64,000 nucleotides of DNA from Zhongshania sp. R06B22 (GCF_040892595.1 NZ_JBFRYB010000001.1:1116001-1180000), one strand, 5' to 3'; positions 1 to 8,310 are shown, counted from the stretch's first letter. A program made the numbers and translations. Notes: generated from the sequence alone by a model not told the origin.

Positions 1-246
1 ATCGCAGTAGCCGATCATTATGATGGCCGCGGCGAGTTGTGGAAAGTGAAGGAAGGCCACGAAATGATGCACTATCAGGCCGCAATTCCTTGGCTAGCCG
101 CCGAAGTATTATACGATTTACTCTCTGATCGCTATGTCGTTATTGGTCTAGACAACGAGGAAGATGGCTATACCTACGACTTTAATTACAGCGGCACCTT
201 TGAAGACTTTACCCCTGCGGCGCTTCGCCGCGCCGGACGCCGCTAA
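1..246 (+). CDS. DUF1329 family protein, C-terminal part (partial)
   Basis: The frame is open from the first base and ends at TAA 244-246, so this is the last 81 residues of a gene starting outside the window. The visible tail (WKVKEGHEMMHY, then a run ending in GLDNEEDGYTYDFN) looks like the C-terminus of DUF1329 proteins, envelope proteins of the outer-membrane lipoprotein-sorting (LolA/LolB-like) fold. In gammaproteobacteria DUF1329 genes usually sit next to a DUF1302 gene, a YCF48-like gene and an MMPL/RND exporter, and the latter two follow here with a 3-base gap. A role in moving a hydrophobic substrate across the envelope is inferred from that context. Family identity is by recognition of the tail only. 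Confidence 0.75.
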   Translation: MAVADHYDGRGELWKVKEGHEMMHYQAAIPWLAAEVLYDLLSDRYVVIGLDNEEDGYTYDFNYSGTFEDFTPAALRRAGRR

Positions 247-249
247 AAA

Positions 250-1425
250 GTGGCCGTGGGCGGGTGGCGGGTAGCGGCGTATAGAGCTGTGGCGATGCGA
301 TTGCTCGCCACAATGTCCGTTTGTCTTTGGGCATCAATGACAGTAAGTGCGGCGACGCCGGACTATGAAAGAAGTCCAGCGCTTACAGCGGCAGCTGCGG
401 CAAGTAGTGTGCTATTAGACATTACTCAGGCCGGCGACAAACTGCTTGCTGTTGGTGAGCGCGGACTGATTATTTATTCCGACGACGGGCGTTCTTGGAC
501 GCAGGCTCAGGTCCCGCTCAGCGAAACGCTGACCGCAGTATCTTTTGCCAGTGCCGAGCAGGGCTGGGCTGTTGGGCATGGAGGCACCATTTTACACAGC
601 AGCGACGGCGGAAAAAGCTGGCAGCTGCAGTTTGATGGTGATCAGGCTAACCAGCAGTGGCTTAGCTATACCAAGGCAAGACAGGCCGCACTAGATACGC
701 AGATAGAAAACCTTGAGCAAACTAGCTCGGGGGAGGACTCGGATCTTCTTAGCGATCTTAGGATTGAGGCGGAGGATGCTGGGTTCGCGGTGGAAGATGC
801 TGAGTTAGCCGTGACCACAGGTCCAGCCGATCCGTTCTTGGATATCTGGTTCGGCGACGTGAATAACGGCATAGCTGTCGGTGCTTACGGAATGATCTAC
901 CGCACTGATAACGGTGGCAAAGACTGGAAGCTTGCCGCAGCGGGCATCAAAAATTCTTACCGCTACCACTATTACAGTCTAACCGCGGACACCGCTGGCC
1001 GGCTTTTTCTCAGTGGTGAAGCGGGGCTGATGTACCGTTCTTTGGACGGTGGTAAGCAATGGCAATTACTAGGCCCATTTTACGACGGTAGCTTGTTCGG
1101 CGTGCTAAGTCACGGCGATGAAATACTGAGCTATGGTCTGCGCGGTAATGTGTTTCGCAGCAGTGATGGCGGTGACAGTTGGCAGACCTTAAATGAAGAT
1201 ATTCCCTTTAGCCTTTATGGTGGCTCTACCCTGAGCAATGGCAACATTGTGTTGGTAGGCAGTGCCGGTGGTATAGCGATAAGCGAAGATGGTGGCGACA
1301 CCTTTACCACTCAAGATCATCCAAGTCGCAGTAGTTTTTCTGCGGTAACCGGTGATGCTAGCAATGCAATATACGTCGTCGGCATGTCCGGTGTTGTTTC
1401 CATCATTAAGCGAGAAGCGCCGTGA
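250..1425 (+). CDS. YCF48-like beta-propeller protein with Asp-box (BNR) repeats, exported
   Basis: 391 residues from GTG 250; an in-frame ATG at 295 would begin exactly at a good signal peptide (MRLLATMSVCLWASMTVSA, cleavage near ATPD) and is an equally likely start. Six Asp-box motifs (SxDGGxxW type) are visible at about residues 77, 117, 219, 264, 304 and 345, the hallmark of YCF48/BNR propellers. Between the second and third boxes lies an extra acidic, helix-prone segment (about residues 130-195) that interrupts the blade spacing. The stop overlaps the start of the following MMPL gene (GTGA), implying translational coupling, so it probably serves as a periplasmic partner of that exporter. 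YCF48 in photosynthetic organisms is a photosystem II assembly factor; that job does not apply here, and the true function is unknown. Confidence 0.8.
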   Translation: MAVGGWRVAAYRAVAMRLLATMSVCLWASMTVSAATPDYERSPALTAAAAASSVLLDITQAGDKLLAVGERGLIIYSDDGRSWTQAQVPLSETLTAVSFASAEQGWAVGHGGTILHSSDGGKSWQLQFDGDQANQQWLSYTKARQAALDTQIENLEQTSSGEDSDLLSDLRIEAEDAGFAVEDAELAVTTGPADPFLDIWFGDVNNGIAVGAYGMIYRTDNGGKDWKLAAAGIKNSYRYHYYSLTADTAGRLFLSGEAGLMYRSLDGGKQWQLLGPFYDGSLFGVLSHGDEILSYGLRGNVFRSSDGGDSWQTLNEDIPFSLYGGSTLSNGNIVLVGSAGGIAISEDGGDTFTTQDHPSRSSFSAVTGDASNAIYVVGMSGVVSIIKREAP

Positions 1426-3788
1426 GCGAAAATGAAAACATACAGCTGAGTGCAGAGGACGGTAAGCTGCGGCCGGCGCTTGGGCGAGTGCTTATGCGCC
1501 TACGGACGCCTCTGATTGCTCTGTTTGTGATCTTGACGGTTATTTTTGCTTGGCAAATGACGCAGTTGCGGCCGGATGCCAGTTTCGAAAAAATGATACC
1601 GGTATCCCACCCCTACATCGTTAATTTTTTGAAAGACCGTGATGATCTGTCGGGTCTTGCCAATTCAGTGCGTATCATTGTCGAGACTACCAAGGGTGAT
1701 ATTTTTACTCCCGAGTACCAGGAGACGCTTCATCAGGTCACTGATGCGGCATTTTATATCGACGGCGTAGATCGCTCCGGATTGCAGTCATTGTGGACTC
1801 CGAATGTCCGTTGGCTGGAAGTCACGGAAGAGGGTTTTGTCGGCGGTTCGGTTATTCCTGACGACTACGACGGCTCGCCCCGCACGTTGGCCAAGTTGCG
1901 TTCTAACACGCTTAAATCAGGACAAGTTGGTCGCCTCGTTGCCAATAACTTTCAGTCTAGTATTATCGTTGCGCCCCTCACCGAAACTGACCCGGTTACC
2001 GGAGAGCGACTGGATTACCAGAAGCTGTCAGCGGATCTAGAGCTCCAGTTACGAGATAAATTTCAGTCAGACGATATAAAAATCCACATTACGGGCTTCG
2101 CCAAACTGGTGGGTGACCTTGTTGATGGTGCAAATTTGGTAGCCACGTTTTTTGGTGTGGCATTTGTTATTACCGCCGTTATGCTGTTTTTCTACAGTCG
2201 CTGCCCCTGGCTTACGCTCGGGCCACTGCTGTGCTCCACCATCGCGGTAGTATGGCAGCTGGGGTTATTGCGGCTGCTCGGTATGGGACTGGATCCCTAT
2301 TCCATACTGGTTCCCTTTCTCATATTCGCCGTCGGTATCAGCCACTCTGTTCAAATCATCAACCGCTTCGGTCAATACTGTCACGATGGCATCGACAATA
2401 GCGAATCGGCATTTCTCGCTTTTGTGCGCCTTAGCAAGCCCGGTGGTATTGCTCTCTTAAGTGACGGCGTTGGCTTCCTCACTCTGCGAGTGATCGACAT
2501 TCCGGTTATCAAAGAACTCGCCGTGGTTGCCAGTATTGGCATTGCGGTATTGGTGCTAACGAATCTTATTCTGCTGCCACTGGTGCTGTCTTATACCGGT
2601 ATCAGTAAAACCTGCCGACGCTATCTTGATCGCAAGGCAAACAGCAAATATTCGCATTGGTGGTATTTATCTGCAGTCACCAAGCGCGCACCGGCGATGA
2701 CCATCATTGCGGTATGTGCAGTGCTGTTTGTTGGTGGTAGCTGGTTTGGTCAGCAGCAAAAAATTGGCGACCTTGACCCTGGTGCCCCAGAACTGCGGCC
2801 TGACTCACGCTACAATCTAGACAATGCATTTTTAACCAGCAACTACTCGACCAGTACCGATGCGTTTGTGGTTATGGTTCACACCGACCCACAGCAATGC
2901 GGCAACTTTGCCGCATTGTCGGCCATCGACTACTTTCAGGGCACAATGGAAAATGTGGCTGGGGTACAGTCCGCCTTGTCACTTGTTGATGTGTCCAAAC
3001 TGGTCATCATGGGCATGAATGAGGGCAGTCCAAAGTGGCATGCCATTAGTCGTAATCAATTGATTCTTAATAACTCACTCGGCCGTGTACCGAATAATCT
3101 GCTCAATACCGACTGCTCCATGGTGCCGGTGATTCTGTTTTTGGAAGATCATAAAGCTGACACCCTGGATCGCGTTGTTGCGGCAGCGGAGCGCTTTGCC
3201 AAGGAAAACGATAGTGATCAGATTCAATTCAAATTAGCCGCCGGTAACTCAGGTGTTGATGCTGCAACCAACATCGTCATACGTTCCGCGCAATACCGAA
3301 TGTTGTTCTGGGTTTACGGTGTTGTTACCTTGCTTTGTTTATTGACCTTTCGCTCAGTCAAAATCACCGCCTGCATCATTGTGCCCCTGATGCTTACATC
3401 TATCTTAGGTCAGGCTCTAATGGCGGTATTGGGTATCGGCGTTAAAGTGGCAACTCTGCCGGTCATTGCCCTCGGTGTGGGCATTGGCGTCGACTACGGT
3501 ATTTATATTTACAGCTCGCTGGAGCATTACCTGCGCCAAGGGCATAGCCTCCGCCAAGCCTATTTCTCAGCATTGAAAGCCAGCGGCACTGCAGTCGCCT
3601 TTACCGGCCTTACCCTCGCGGTTGGCGTGGGTACCTGGATTTATTCGCCAATAAAATTCCAGGCTGATATGGGCTTGATGCTAACTTTTATGTTCTTCTG
3701 GAATATGCTTGGAGCGCTGCTGCTGCTTCCCGCGCTTGCCTGGCTATTGAATGCGAGAGAGACGGAGTTGAAGAAGGTATCTTCATAG
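1422..3788 (+). CDS. RND superfamily exporter, MMPL type
   Basis: 788 residues from GTG 1422, overlapping the upstream stop by 4 bases. The layout is that of MMPL/HpnN-like RND proteins: one N-terminal membrane helix (about 29-46), a periplasmic domain, a first block of membrane helices (about 240-400) containing LVPFLIFAVGISHSVQIIN, a second periplasmic domain, and a second membrane block (about 620-780) with VIALGVGIGVDYGIYIYSSL. These two segments carry the small and acidic residues typical of the RND proton path. It is much shorter than tripartite drug RND pumps, as expected for the MMPL branch, which exports lipids or hydrophobic molecules. Clustering with a DUF1329 and a YCF48-like gene supports export of a hydrophobic compound to the outer membrane; the substrate cannot be deduced. 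Confidence 0.88.
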   Translation: MSENENIQLSAEDGKLRPALGRVLMRLRTPLIALFVILTVIFAWQMTQLRPDASFEKMIPVSHPYIVNFLKDRDDLSGLANSVRIIVETTKGDIFTPEYQETLHQVTDAAFYIDGVDRSGLQSLWTPNVRWLEVTEEGFVGGSVIPDDYDGSPRTLAKLRSNTLKSGQVGRLVANNFQSSIIVAPLTETDPVTGERLDYQKLSADLELQLRDKFQSDDIKIHITGFAKLVGDLVDGANLVATFFGVAFVITAVMLFFYSRCPWLTLGPLLCSTIAVVWQLGLLRLLGMGLDPYSILVPFLIFAVGISHSVQIINRFGQYCHDGIDNSESAFLAFVRLSKPGGIALLSDGVGFLTLRVIDIPVIKELAVVASIGIAVLVLTNLILLPLVLSYTGISKTCRRYLDRKANSKYSHWWYLSAVTKRAPAMTIIAVCAVLFVGGSWFGQQQKIGDLDPGAPELRPDSRYNLDNAFLTSNYSTSTDAFVVMVHTDPQQCGNFAALSAIDYFQGTMENVAGVQSALSLVDVSKLVIMGMNEGSPKWHAISRNQLILNNSLGRVPNNLLNTDCSMVPVILFLEDHKADTLDRVVAAAERFAKENDSDQIQFKLAAGNSGVDAATNIVIRSAQYRMLFWVYGVVTLLCLLTFRSVKITACIIVPLMLTSILGQALMAVLGIGVKVATLPVIALGVGIGVDYGIYIYSSLEHYLRQGHSLRQAYFSALKASGTAVAFTGLTLAVGVGTWIYSPIKFQADMGLMLTFMFFWNMLGALLLLPALAWLLNARETELKKVSS

Positions 3789-3792
3789 TCGT

Positions 3793-3826
3793 CAACATCC
3801 CCGCAGCGAGGGCTGTGGGGATGTTG
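3793..3826 (+). terminator. Hairpin after the MMPL gene, possible terminator
   Basis: Inverted repeat CAACATCCCCGCAG (3793-3806) and CTGTGGGGATGTTG (3813-3826) with a 6-base loop, 5 bases after the MMPL stop codon. The stem is strong but no T-run follows, so it may be a Rho-dependent end or an mRNA-stabilising 3' hairpin rather than a classical intrinsic terminator. Confidence 0.45.
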
Positions 3827-4209
3827 GATAGGTCGCAGCATCTTCAGCTAGTGCGTGGCCTCGCTCCCGCACTATTAAAAGCCCGTTATAAATTAATTAT
3901 TGCCATGCAGTGTTTGAGCTCAATGCTAGGTATGAGGTGGCTTAGTTAGTGGTTTGCGCGTTCGCGTATTTTTGAATGCATAGCGAGAGATTTGTTGTTA
4001 CTAATTTGGGATTAAGAGCAGACTACTACGTTATGGGGGGATCAGCTTTACTTTTGATGACGTTTATAACGCTGGTAATATTTTGTTAAAATAATAATGA
4101 GAGAATATTCACGCAGCGCGGGTATCAAAACTGACTCACAATTTATGCATTTCAGTATTGCGAAAGAAGTGGTTTTCGTTGCTAAGATGTTGTGAAATAA
4201 GGTTTTATT
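3827..4209. other. AT-rich spacer without a recognisable gene
   Basis: About 380 bases between the MMPL gene and the tRNA-Leu gene. It is visibly richer in A and T than its surroundings. An open frame on the minus strand here (4048-4290) only runs through the tRNA and shows no protein family features. No tRNA-end duplicate (att-like repeat) or integrase remnant was seen. Confidence 0.5.
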
Positions 4210-4296
4210 TGGTGCCCAGGAGAGGACTTGAACCTCCACCCCCTTGCGAGGACTAGCACCTGAAGCTAGCGTGTCTACCAATTTCACCACCTGGGC
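4210..4296 (-). tRNA. tRNA-Leu, anticodon CAG
   Basis: 87 bases on the minus strand including an encoded CCA (plus-strand TGG at 4210-4212). The acceptor stem is GCCCAGG paired with CCTGGGC (4290-4296 with 4214-4220), with discriminator A. The D-arm region contains GTGGTGAAATTGGTAGACAC, the anticodon loop is TTCAGGT giving CAG, a long variable arm follows (class II tRNA), and the T-loop is GTTCAAGTC. All are as in E. coli tRNA-Leu(CAG). It would read CUG codons. It stands alone, divergent from rnr. Confidence 0.95.
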
Positions 4297-4328
4297 AGGA
4301 GATGCGCGGCTAGTATACCGAGGCGCGC

Positions 4329-4357
4329 AATTTACTGATACAAAGTATTTTTGTCAA
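4329..4357 (-). promoter_or_regulatory. Likely promoter of tRNA-Leu
   Basis: On the minus strand a perfect -35 TTGACA (4357-4352) is followed after 17 bases by TAAATT (4334-4329) and then by a GC-only stretch GCGCGCC. A GC-rich discriminator after the -10 is typical of stable-RNA promoters under stringent control. The alternative -10 TATACT nearer the gene lacks a matching -35. Confidence 0.5.
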
Positions 4358-4379
4358 CGGTTACGTTACACTAGACAAT
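4351..4379 (+). promoter_or_regulatory. Possible rnr promoter overlapping the tRNA promoter
   Basis: Plus-strand TTGTCA (4351-4356) and GACAAT (4374-4379) are spaced by 17 bases, about 40 bases before the rnr start. The -35 lies on the same bases as the -35 of the opposite tRNA-Leu promoter, so the two may compete for polymerase. The -10 is weak. Confidence 0.35.
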
Positions 4380-4417
4380 AAGTTTTTAAATCCCTTTTAA
4401 ATAGGAAGTTTCACTGA

Positions 4418-6937
4418 ATGGCTAAACGCCGCAATGTCCCAGATCCCCATGCTGAGCGCGAAGCTTCGCGTTATGAAAATCCCGTCCCAAGTCGCGAGTA
4501 CATTCTTGAGCAGCTTAAGGATGTTGAAAATGGTTTGAGCCTTTCCCAGTTGCGTCGGCAATTAGATGTGGATGGCGAGGATCAGGAGGAGGGCTTGCGC
4601 CGTCGCGTTAAGGCCATGCTGCGTGATGGTCAGATAATAGAAGGCCGTCGTGGTAGGTTGCGGGCGATAAGCAGTGGCGATGCGATGCTGGGCAGGATTC
4701 AGGGGCATCGAGACGGCTACGGTTTTGTCATTATTGATGGCGAGGATGAAGATGTATATCTGGCAAATCGCCAGATGCAACAGGTGTTTGATGGCGACTT
4801 GGTGAAAGTGGAAGTAACCGGCGTTGATCAACGTGGTCGCCGTGAGGGCGTGATTGTCGAGGTTGTTGAGCACAATACCCTGCAGCTGGTGGGCAAGCTA
4901 ATGATGCATCGCGGCTTACCGCAGGTTGTTCCTGAAAATACTCGTATTCAGAATTGGTTAGCATTGGAAGATGCTGATGTTGGTGGTGCCCAAGAGGGCG
5001 ACTACGTGATGGTTGAGATTACTCAGCAGCCGGGTGCGCGTCAGCAAGCCCGTGGCAAGATTACCGATGTTTTGGGTGATCGTCGCACTGTCGGTGTTGC
5101 CACTGAGCTCGCGATTCGCAGCCACGATATTCCCTTTGAGTGGCCTGAAGCAGTTGATGAGGAAGCGCGTCGCTTTGGTTCTGAGCCCTTAGAAAAAGAC
5201 AAAAAGCATCGAGTGGACTTGCGTGAGTTACCACTGGTGACTATTGACGGAGAAGATGCCCGCGATTTTGATGACGCGGTGTATTGCGAACCGAAAAAAT
5301 CCGGTGGCTGGCGTTTGTGGGTGGCCATTGCCGATGTCTCCCATTACGTTCAAGTGGGCTCGGCTCTGGATGAAGAGGCAAATAAACGCGCCACCTCGGT
5401 CTATTTTCCCGATCGTGTTGTGCCCATGTTGCCGGAGGCGCTCTCTAACGGCTTGTGCTCTTTAAAACCGCATGTTGACCGCTTGACCATGGTTTGTGAG
5501 ATGACTGTCAGTGCCACAGGTAAGCTTAGTGGTTATCAGTTTTTTGAAGGCTTGATTCGTTCTCATGCGCGCCTAACTTACAACGAAGTTGGCGCCTTGC
5601 TGAAATTAGAAGACGTGGATCCCAGCTACGATACCGGTAAAAATCACGCGATATTGCCGCATTTAAAGAATTTACAAGCGCTCTATCACGCGCTGCGTAA
5701 AGCACGCTCTGAGCGTGGCGCCATCGATTTTGAAACCGTTGAAACGCGTATCATGTTTAACGACGAAAAGCGGATTGAGGCCATTGTCCCAGTCCGTCGT
5801 CATGATGCTCATAAGATTATCGAAGAGTGCATGCTGTGCGCGAATGTGGCGACGGCGAAGGCTTTAGATCGCGCCGGGCTAGAGGCGCTGTACCGTGTTC
5901 ACAATGGTCCAAGCGAACAAAAGCTCACTAACCTCCGCGAATTCTTGCAGGAGATTGGCCTGGGTTTACGTGGTGGCGCAGAGCCAAGCCCCAAAGATTA
6001 TCAGTTGTTGTTGTCGAGTTTGGATGGGCGTCCGGATGCGGCTGTGATTCAAACGATGTTGCTGCGCTCTTTGAGTCAGGCGATGTACCAACCTGATAAC
6101 CAAGGTCATTTTGGTTTGCATTACAGTGGTTACACCCACTTTACGTCACCGATACGTCGTTACCCCGACTTACTAGTGCATCGTGCGCTTCGGTATTTGG
6201 TGCGCAGCGGCGGCGGTGAGGCTGCCAAGTGCTTCCTTAAAGTCGAGGGCGCGCCGGCGCTCAGCCGCAAAAAAATCTATCCCTATGATATGGAAGCGCT
6301 GGTTGCTCAGGGTATGCATTGTTCGATGGCCGAACGCCGCGCCGATGATGCAAGCCGCGACGTCATGGCATTTTTGAAGTGCGAATTTTTACAAGAGCAT
6401 GTTGGTAGTGAGTTTGATGGCGTGATAGCCGCCGTGACCGGTTTCGGCATGTTTGTTGAGCTTAAAGATTTATATATAGAGGGACTGGTTCATATTTCCG
6501 CCTTGCCGCAGGACTACTATCAGTTTGACCAAGCCCATCAGCGTCTTATTGGTGAGCGCACTCGCCGTACTTTCCAGTTAGGTGACACCCTGCGTGTTCA
6601 AGTGATGGGGGTTGATCTAGATCAGCGCAAAATCGATTTAGCTCTACCTGCCGGTGAGCCTGCCAAACGGCAGAAGCCCTCAGTTCGTGAAGCTTTGGCA
6701 AAGGGCATGGTGCCTCCGGCCTCAAAGAAGAAAGCAAAGACTGGTCGCGGCAAAGAGCCGGTGGGCAAGGCCGCAGTGGCTAAACGCCGTAGTGAAAAAC
6801 CTAAGTCAGAGGTGCCCAAGAAATCGTCGTCGACCGCTAAAAAAGCACCTGCAGCGAGCGGAAAGAAAACCGGGGTAGGGGCTAAAAATGCTGCTGCGCG
6901 GAAATCGGGCGCTATTAGTAAGCGCCGTGGTCGATAG
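4418..6937 (+). CDS. rnr: Ribonuclease R
   Basis: 839 residues from ATG 4418, with an AGGAAG Shine-Dalgarno 9 bases upstream. RNase R is a processive 3'-5' exoribonuclease that degrades structured mRNA and rRNA and takes part in trans-translation and RNA quality control in the cytoplasm. Domains in order: N-terminal winged helix (about 25-90), cold-shock OB domains (about 90-250), RNB catalytic domain (about 265-590), S1 domain (about 645-735), and a basic Lys/Ala-rich tail (735-839). The RNB metal site is intact in IDGEDARDFDDAV, with Asp277, Asp283, Asp285 and Asp286 matching E. coli Asp272/278/280/281 at a constant offset. It starts the usual rnr-rlmB pair; rlmB follows 11 bases later. Confidence 0.97.
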   Translation: MAKRRNVPDPHAEREASRYENPVPSREYILEQLKDVENGLSLSQLRRQLDVDGEDQEEGLRRRVKAMLRDGQIIEGRRGRLRAISSGDAMLGRIQGHRDGYGFVIIDGEDEDVYLANRQMQQVFDGDLVKVEVTGVDQRGRREGVIVEVVEHNTLQLVGKLMMHRGLPQVVPENTRIQNWLALEDADVGGAQEGDYVMVEITQQPGARQQARGKITDVLGDRRTVGVATELAIRSHDIPFEWPEAVDEEARRFGSEPLEKDKKHRVDLRELPLVTIDGEDARDFDDAVYCEPKKSGGWRLWVAIADVSHYVQVGSALDEEANKRATSVYFPDRVVPMLPEALSNGLCSLKPHVDRLTMVCEMTVSATGKLSGYQFFEGLIRSHARLTYNEVGALLKLEDVDPSYDTGKNHAILPHLKNLQALYHALRKARSERGAIDFETVETRIMFNDEKRIEAIVPVRRHDAHKIIEECMLCANVATAKALDRAGLEALYRVHNGPSEQKLTNLREFLQEIGLGLRGGAEPSPKDYQLLLSSLDGRPDAAVIQTMLLRSLSQAMYQPDNQGHFGLHYSGYTHFTSPIRRYPDLLVHRALRYLVRSGGGEAAKCFLKVEGAPALSRKKIYPYDMEALVAQGMHCSMAERRADDASRDVMAFLKCEFLQEHVGSEFDGVIAAVTGFGMFVELKDLYIEGLVHISALPQDYYQFDQAHQRLIGERTRRTFQLGDTLRVQVMGVDLDQRKIDLALPAGEPAKRQKPSVREALAKGMVPPASKKKAKTGRGKEPVGKAAVAKRRSEKPKSEVPKKSSSTAKKAPAASGKKTGVGAKNAAARKSGAISKRRGR

Positions 6938-6948
6938 AGCGAAATATT

Positions 6949-7686
6949 GTGACAGAGAAAATATTTGGTATACATGCCGTACAAGCGGTGTTGGCTCGTA
7001 GCCCTGAGCGAGTAGTCAATCTCTACGTTCAAAATGGTCGTGCGGATAAACGGCTGAAAGACGTATTGAGTTTGGCCTCTTCCTCCTCAACCTCAGTGAC
7101 TCAGCGGTCTCGAGAAGAGTTGGACAAAATGGTGGAAGGGCGCCATCAGGGTGTGATTGCCTTGGTTGAGCCGGCGCCAGAGTTTCGTGAACAGGATTTG
7201 CCTGATTTAGTAGCGGCGGCAGGAAGTGCCGCGCTTATATTGGTGCTTGATGGGGTAACGGATCCGCATAATTTGGGTGCGTGTTTACGCAGTGCTGATG
7301 CCGCTGGTGTCACGGCCGTTATTGCGCCAAAAGACAACTCGGTTGGTTTAGGTGCAACGGTGTTTAAAGTTGCCTGTGGTGCGGCGGATGTTGTGCCCTT
7401 TATTCAAGTGACCAATCTTGTCCGCAGTTTGCAACTAATGCAGCAGGCCGGTATTTGGGTGGTTGGAATGGCTGGTGAGGCAGATGCATCTCTGTACGAG
7501 CGCGACCTGAGCGGGCCTATTGCGCTGGTAATGGGCGCCGAAGGTGCAGGCATGCGCCGGCTGACTCGTGAAAACTGTGATTACTTGGCTAAGCTGCCTA
7601 TGGCTGGGTCGGTTAGCAGTTTAAATGTCTCTGTCGCGACCGGAGTTTGTCTGTTTGAGGTTGTACGCCAGCGTCAATCTTCATGA
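6949..7686 (+). CDS. rlmB: 23S rRNA (guanosine-2251-2'-O)-methyltransferase RlmB
   Basis: 245 residues from GTG 6949, the usual RlmB length. SpoU/TrmH-family knotted SAM-dependent methyltransferase that modifies G2251 in the P-loop of 23S rRNA. The N-terminal substrate-binding domain begins EKIFGIHAVQAVLARSPERV, and the three SpoU motifs are present: LDGVTDPHNLGACLRSA (from about residue 99), VMGAEGAGMRRLT, and SSLNVSVATGVCLFE. It lies directly behind rnr, as in Pseudomonas and E. coli, and probably shares its transcript. TrmH paralogs are similar, but this neighbourhood fixes the assignment. Confidence 0.95.
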   Translation: MTEKIFGIHAVQAVLARSPERVVNLYVQNGRADKRLKDVLSLASSSSTSVTQRSREELDKMVEGRHQGVIALVEPAPEFREQDLPDLVAAAGSAALILVLDGVTDPHNLGACLRSADAAGVTAVIAPKDNSVGLGATVFKVACGAADVVPFIQVTNLVRSLQLMQQAGIWVVGMAGEADASLYERDLSGPIALVMGAEGAGMRRLTRENCDYLAKLPMAGSVSSLNVSVATGVCLFEVVRQRQSS

Positions 7687-7711
7687 ATTGGCTAATAATT
7701 GTGCGAATTGC

Positions 7712-7740
7712 TTGCATCTGACGCGCCCCTTGCCTAAAAT
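7712..7740 (+). promoter_or_regulatory. Promoter of the rpsF operon
   Basis: TTGCAT (7712-7717), a 17-base spacer and TAAAAT (7735-7740), followed by the GC-rich discriminator CCGCGCTC as in ribosomal-protein promoters subject to stringent control. It lies about 100 bases before rpsF, leaving a leader long enough for the structured element at 7797-7831. Confidence 0.55.
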
Positions 7741-7796
7741 CCGCGCTCTTGATTTATGGTAACTCCGTCTAATATAAAGTCTGAGTTGTCCTCCTT

Positions 7797-7831
7797 GTCA
7801 CACCGTAAAGGGTGACTTAACCCGTAAGGAG
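7797..7831 (+). promoter_or_regulatory. rpsF leader hairpin, candidate S6:S18 binding element
   Basis: A hairpin GTCAC(A)CC-GTAAA-GGGTGAC (7797-7816) is followed by CCCGTAAGGAG, which contains the Shine-Dalgarno (AAGGAG 7826-7831, 6 bases before ATG). Many bacteria have in the rpsF leader an RNA motif with a bulged CCG that binds the S6:S18 complex and represses translation of the operon. Two CCGTAA copies (7802-7807 and 7822-7827) are present here. The hairpin is visible; the regulatory role is inferred from the known family. Confidence 0.5.
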
Positions 7832-7837
7832 CGTTAA

Positions 7838-8284
7838 ATGCGTCACTACGAGATTGTGTTCTTGGTCCATCCAGACCAGAGCGAACAGGTTCCAGGTATG
7901 GTTGAGCGTTATACGCAAGCCATAGAAAAAGACGGTGGTAAAGTTCATCGTCTAGAAGATTGGGGCCGTCGTCAACTGGCTTACCCTATCAACAAAATCC
8001 ACAAAGCACATTACGTGCTGATCAATGCTGAAGCGTCTGCTGAAGCAGTGGAAGAGTTGACTACTAACTTCCGTTACAACGACGCTGTACTGCGTAACCT
8101 CGTTATCCGTTGCGATGAAGCGGTGACTGAAGAGTCTCCGATCATGAAATTGGAAAACGAGAGCCGCGAGCGTCGTAGCCGCAGCGAGCAACGTGTTGAG
8201 CGCAGCCGTGATGACTCAGAGTCAACAACAGCTGATGACAATAGCGAATCTGATGCCGATAAGGCAGACGAGAGCGCTGAATAA
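7838..8284 (+). CDS. rpsF: 30S ribosomal protein S6
   Basis: 148 residues, ATG 7838 with a strong AAGGAG. S6 binds 16S rRNA in the platform of the small subunit as a heterodimer with S18. The N-terminus [20 protein letters not shown] and the [16 protein letters not shown] segment are diagnostic. The core ends near residue 105; the tail after that is unusually long and of low complexity, first Arg/Ser-rich and then Asp/Glu/Ser-rich, making the protein longer than the roughly 131-135 residues of E. coli S6. E. coli S6 carries glutamates added by RimK at its C-terminus, so an acidic tail is plausible here. First gene of the S6-S18-membrane protein-L9 operon. Confidence 0.97.
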   Translation: MRHYEIVFLVHPDQSEQVPGMVERYTQAIEKDGGKVHRLEDWGRRQLAYPINKIHKAHYVLINAEASAEAVEELTTNFRYNDAVLRNLVIRCDEAVTEESPIMKLENESRERRSRSEQRVERSRDDSESTTADDNSESDADKADESAE

Positions 8285-8310
8285 TTGCGGACTGAGTTAG
8301 GAGAATAGTT

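Noticed and set aside
4048..4290. 80-codon minus-strand open frame covering the tRNA-Leu gene
   Set aside because: Its N-terminal part is translated tRNA sequence, a common false ORF; no ribosome site or family similarity.
6622..7032. 136-codon minus-strand frame opposite the end of rnr
   Set aside because: It is the complement of the Lys/Ala-rich codons of the RNase R tail, giving a spurious Ala/Phe/Leu-rich product.
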